Assembly (NCBI GenBank): GCA_937896115.1
Contig: CALBLB010000390.1
Coordinates: 1 to 15,059, forward strand
DNA: 15,059 nt
DNA from: an uncultured Succinatimonas sp.
GTDB taxonomy: Bacteria > Pseudomonadota > Gammaproteobacteria > Enterobacterales > Succinivibrionaceae
Direction: 5' to 3'
In this document: positions 15,058 through 15,059 of the stretch, one piece after another
Layout: every line of letters starts with the position of its first letter
Numbering within the stretch: the first letter of the stretch is position 1
Made by a program: the position numbers and the translations under genes
Notes under the pieces: generated by a model
What the model was told of the DNA's origin: nothing
Databases searched by the model: none
The model's input: only the letters and a program-made list of their open reading frames with translations

Positions 15058-15059
15058 AC

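Noticed and set aside
1..15059. CRISPR array, insertion sequence, tRNA or rRNA gene
   Set aside because: No regularly spaced repeats, transposase-like protein, cloverleaf or rRNA-like stretch was recognised on either strand.

Overview
The window looks like chromosomal DNA of a gammaproteobacterium. The best clue is the plus-strand block ftsK-lolA-rarA, a characteristic gammaproteobacterial order that is usually followed by serS. A gram-negative envelope is supported by lolA and by a fragment of mpl. Moderate GC and divergent proteins would fit an anaerobic or host-associated lineage such as Succinivibrionaceae, but that placement is a weak guess.

Layout. (1) Positions 2-4890, plus strand: the 3' end of mpl (murein tripeptide recycling), a degenerate EAL-HDOD type signalling protein, a Cof-type HAD phosphatase, a YddA/SbmA-like ABC exporter with fused membrane and ATPase domains, and a small two-helix membrane protein. 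(2) Positions 4868-4927: two staggered terminators, one per strand, between convergent genes. (3) Positions 4933-7815, minus strand: trmL (tRNA wobble 2'-O-methylation), a DedA-family membrane protein with a good sigma70-type promoter, and an AGCS sodium:alanine/glycine symporter. The dedA-agcS gap holds a long imperfect RNA hairpin followed by an intrinsic terminator just upstream of the symporter start. (4) Positions 7996-13655, plus strand: ftsK (DNA translocase), lolA (lipoprotein chaperone) and rarA (AAA+ ATPase), tightly packed, with lolA and rarA overlapping. (5) Positions 13656-15059: base composition turns abruptly AT-rich. This part holds a DUF1848 protein with a C-terminal radical-SAM-like cysteine cluster and, converging on it with one base between the stops, the 3' end of a minus-strand gene for a coiled-coil/single-helix membrane protein. 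It looks like acquired DNA downstream of rarA.

Most of the window is housekeeping: wall recycling, chromosome segregation, lipoprotein transport and tRNA modification. The points most worth following up are the DUF1848 protein, whose architecture suggests a permuted radical-SAM enzyme, the FtsK with altered DNA-reading residues and a shortened gamma domain, and the structured leader or 3'UTR RNA between dedA and agcS. No rRNA, tRNA, CRISPR array, insertion sequence or integrase was seen.
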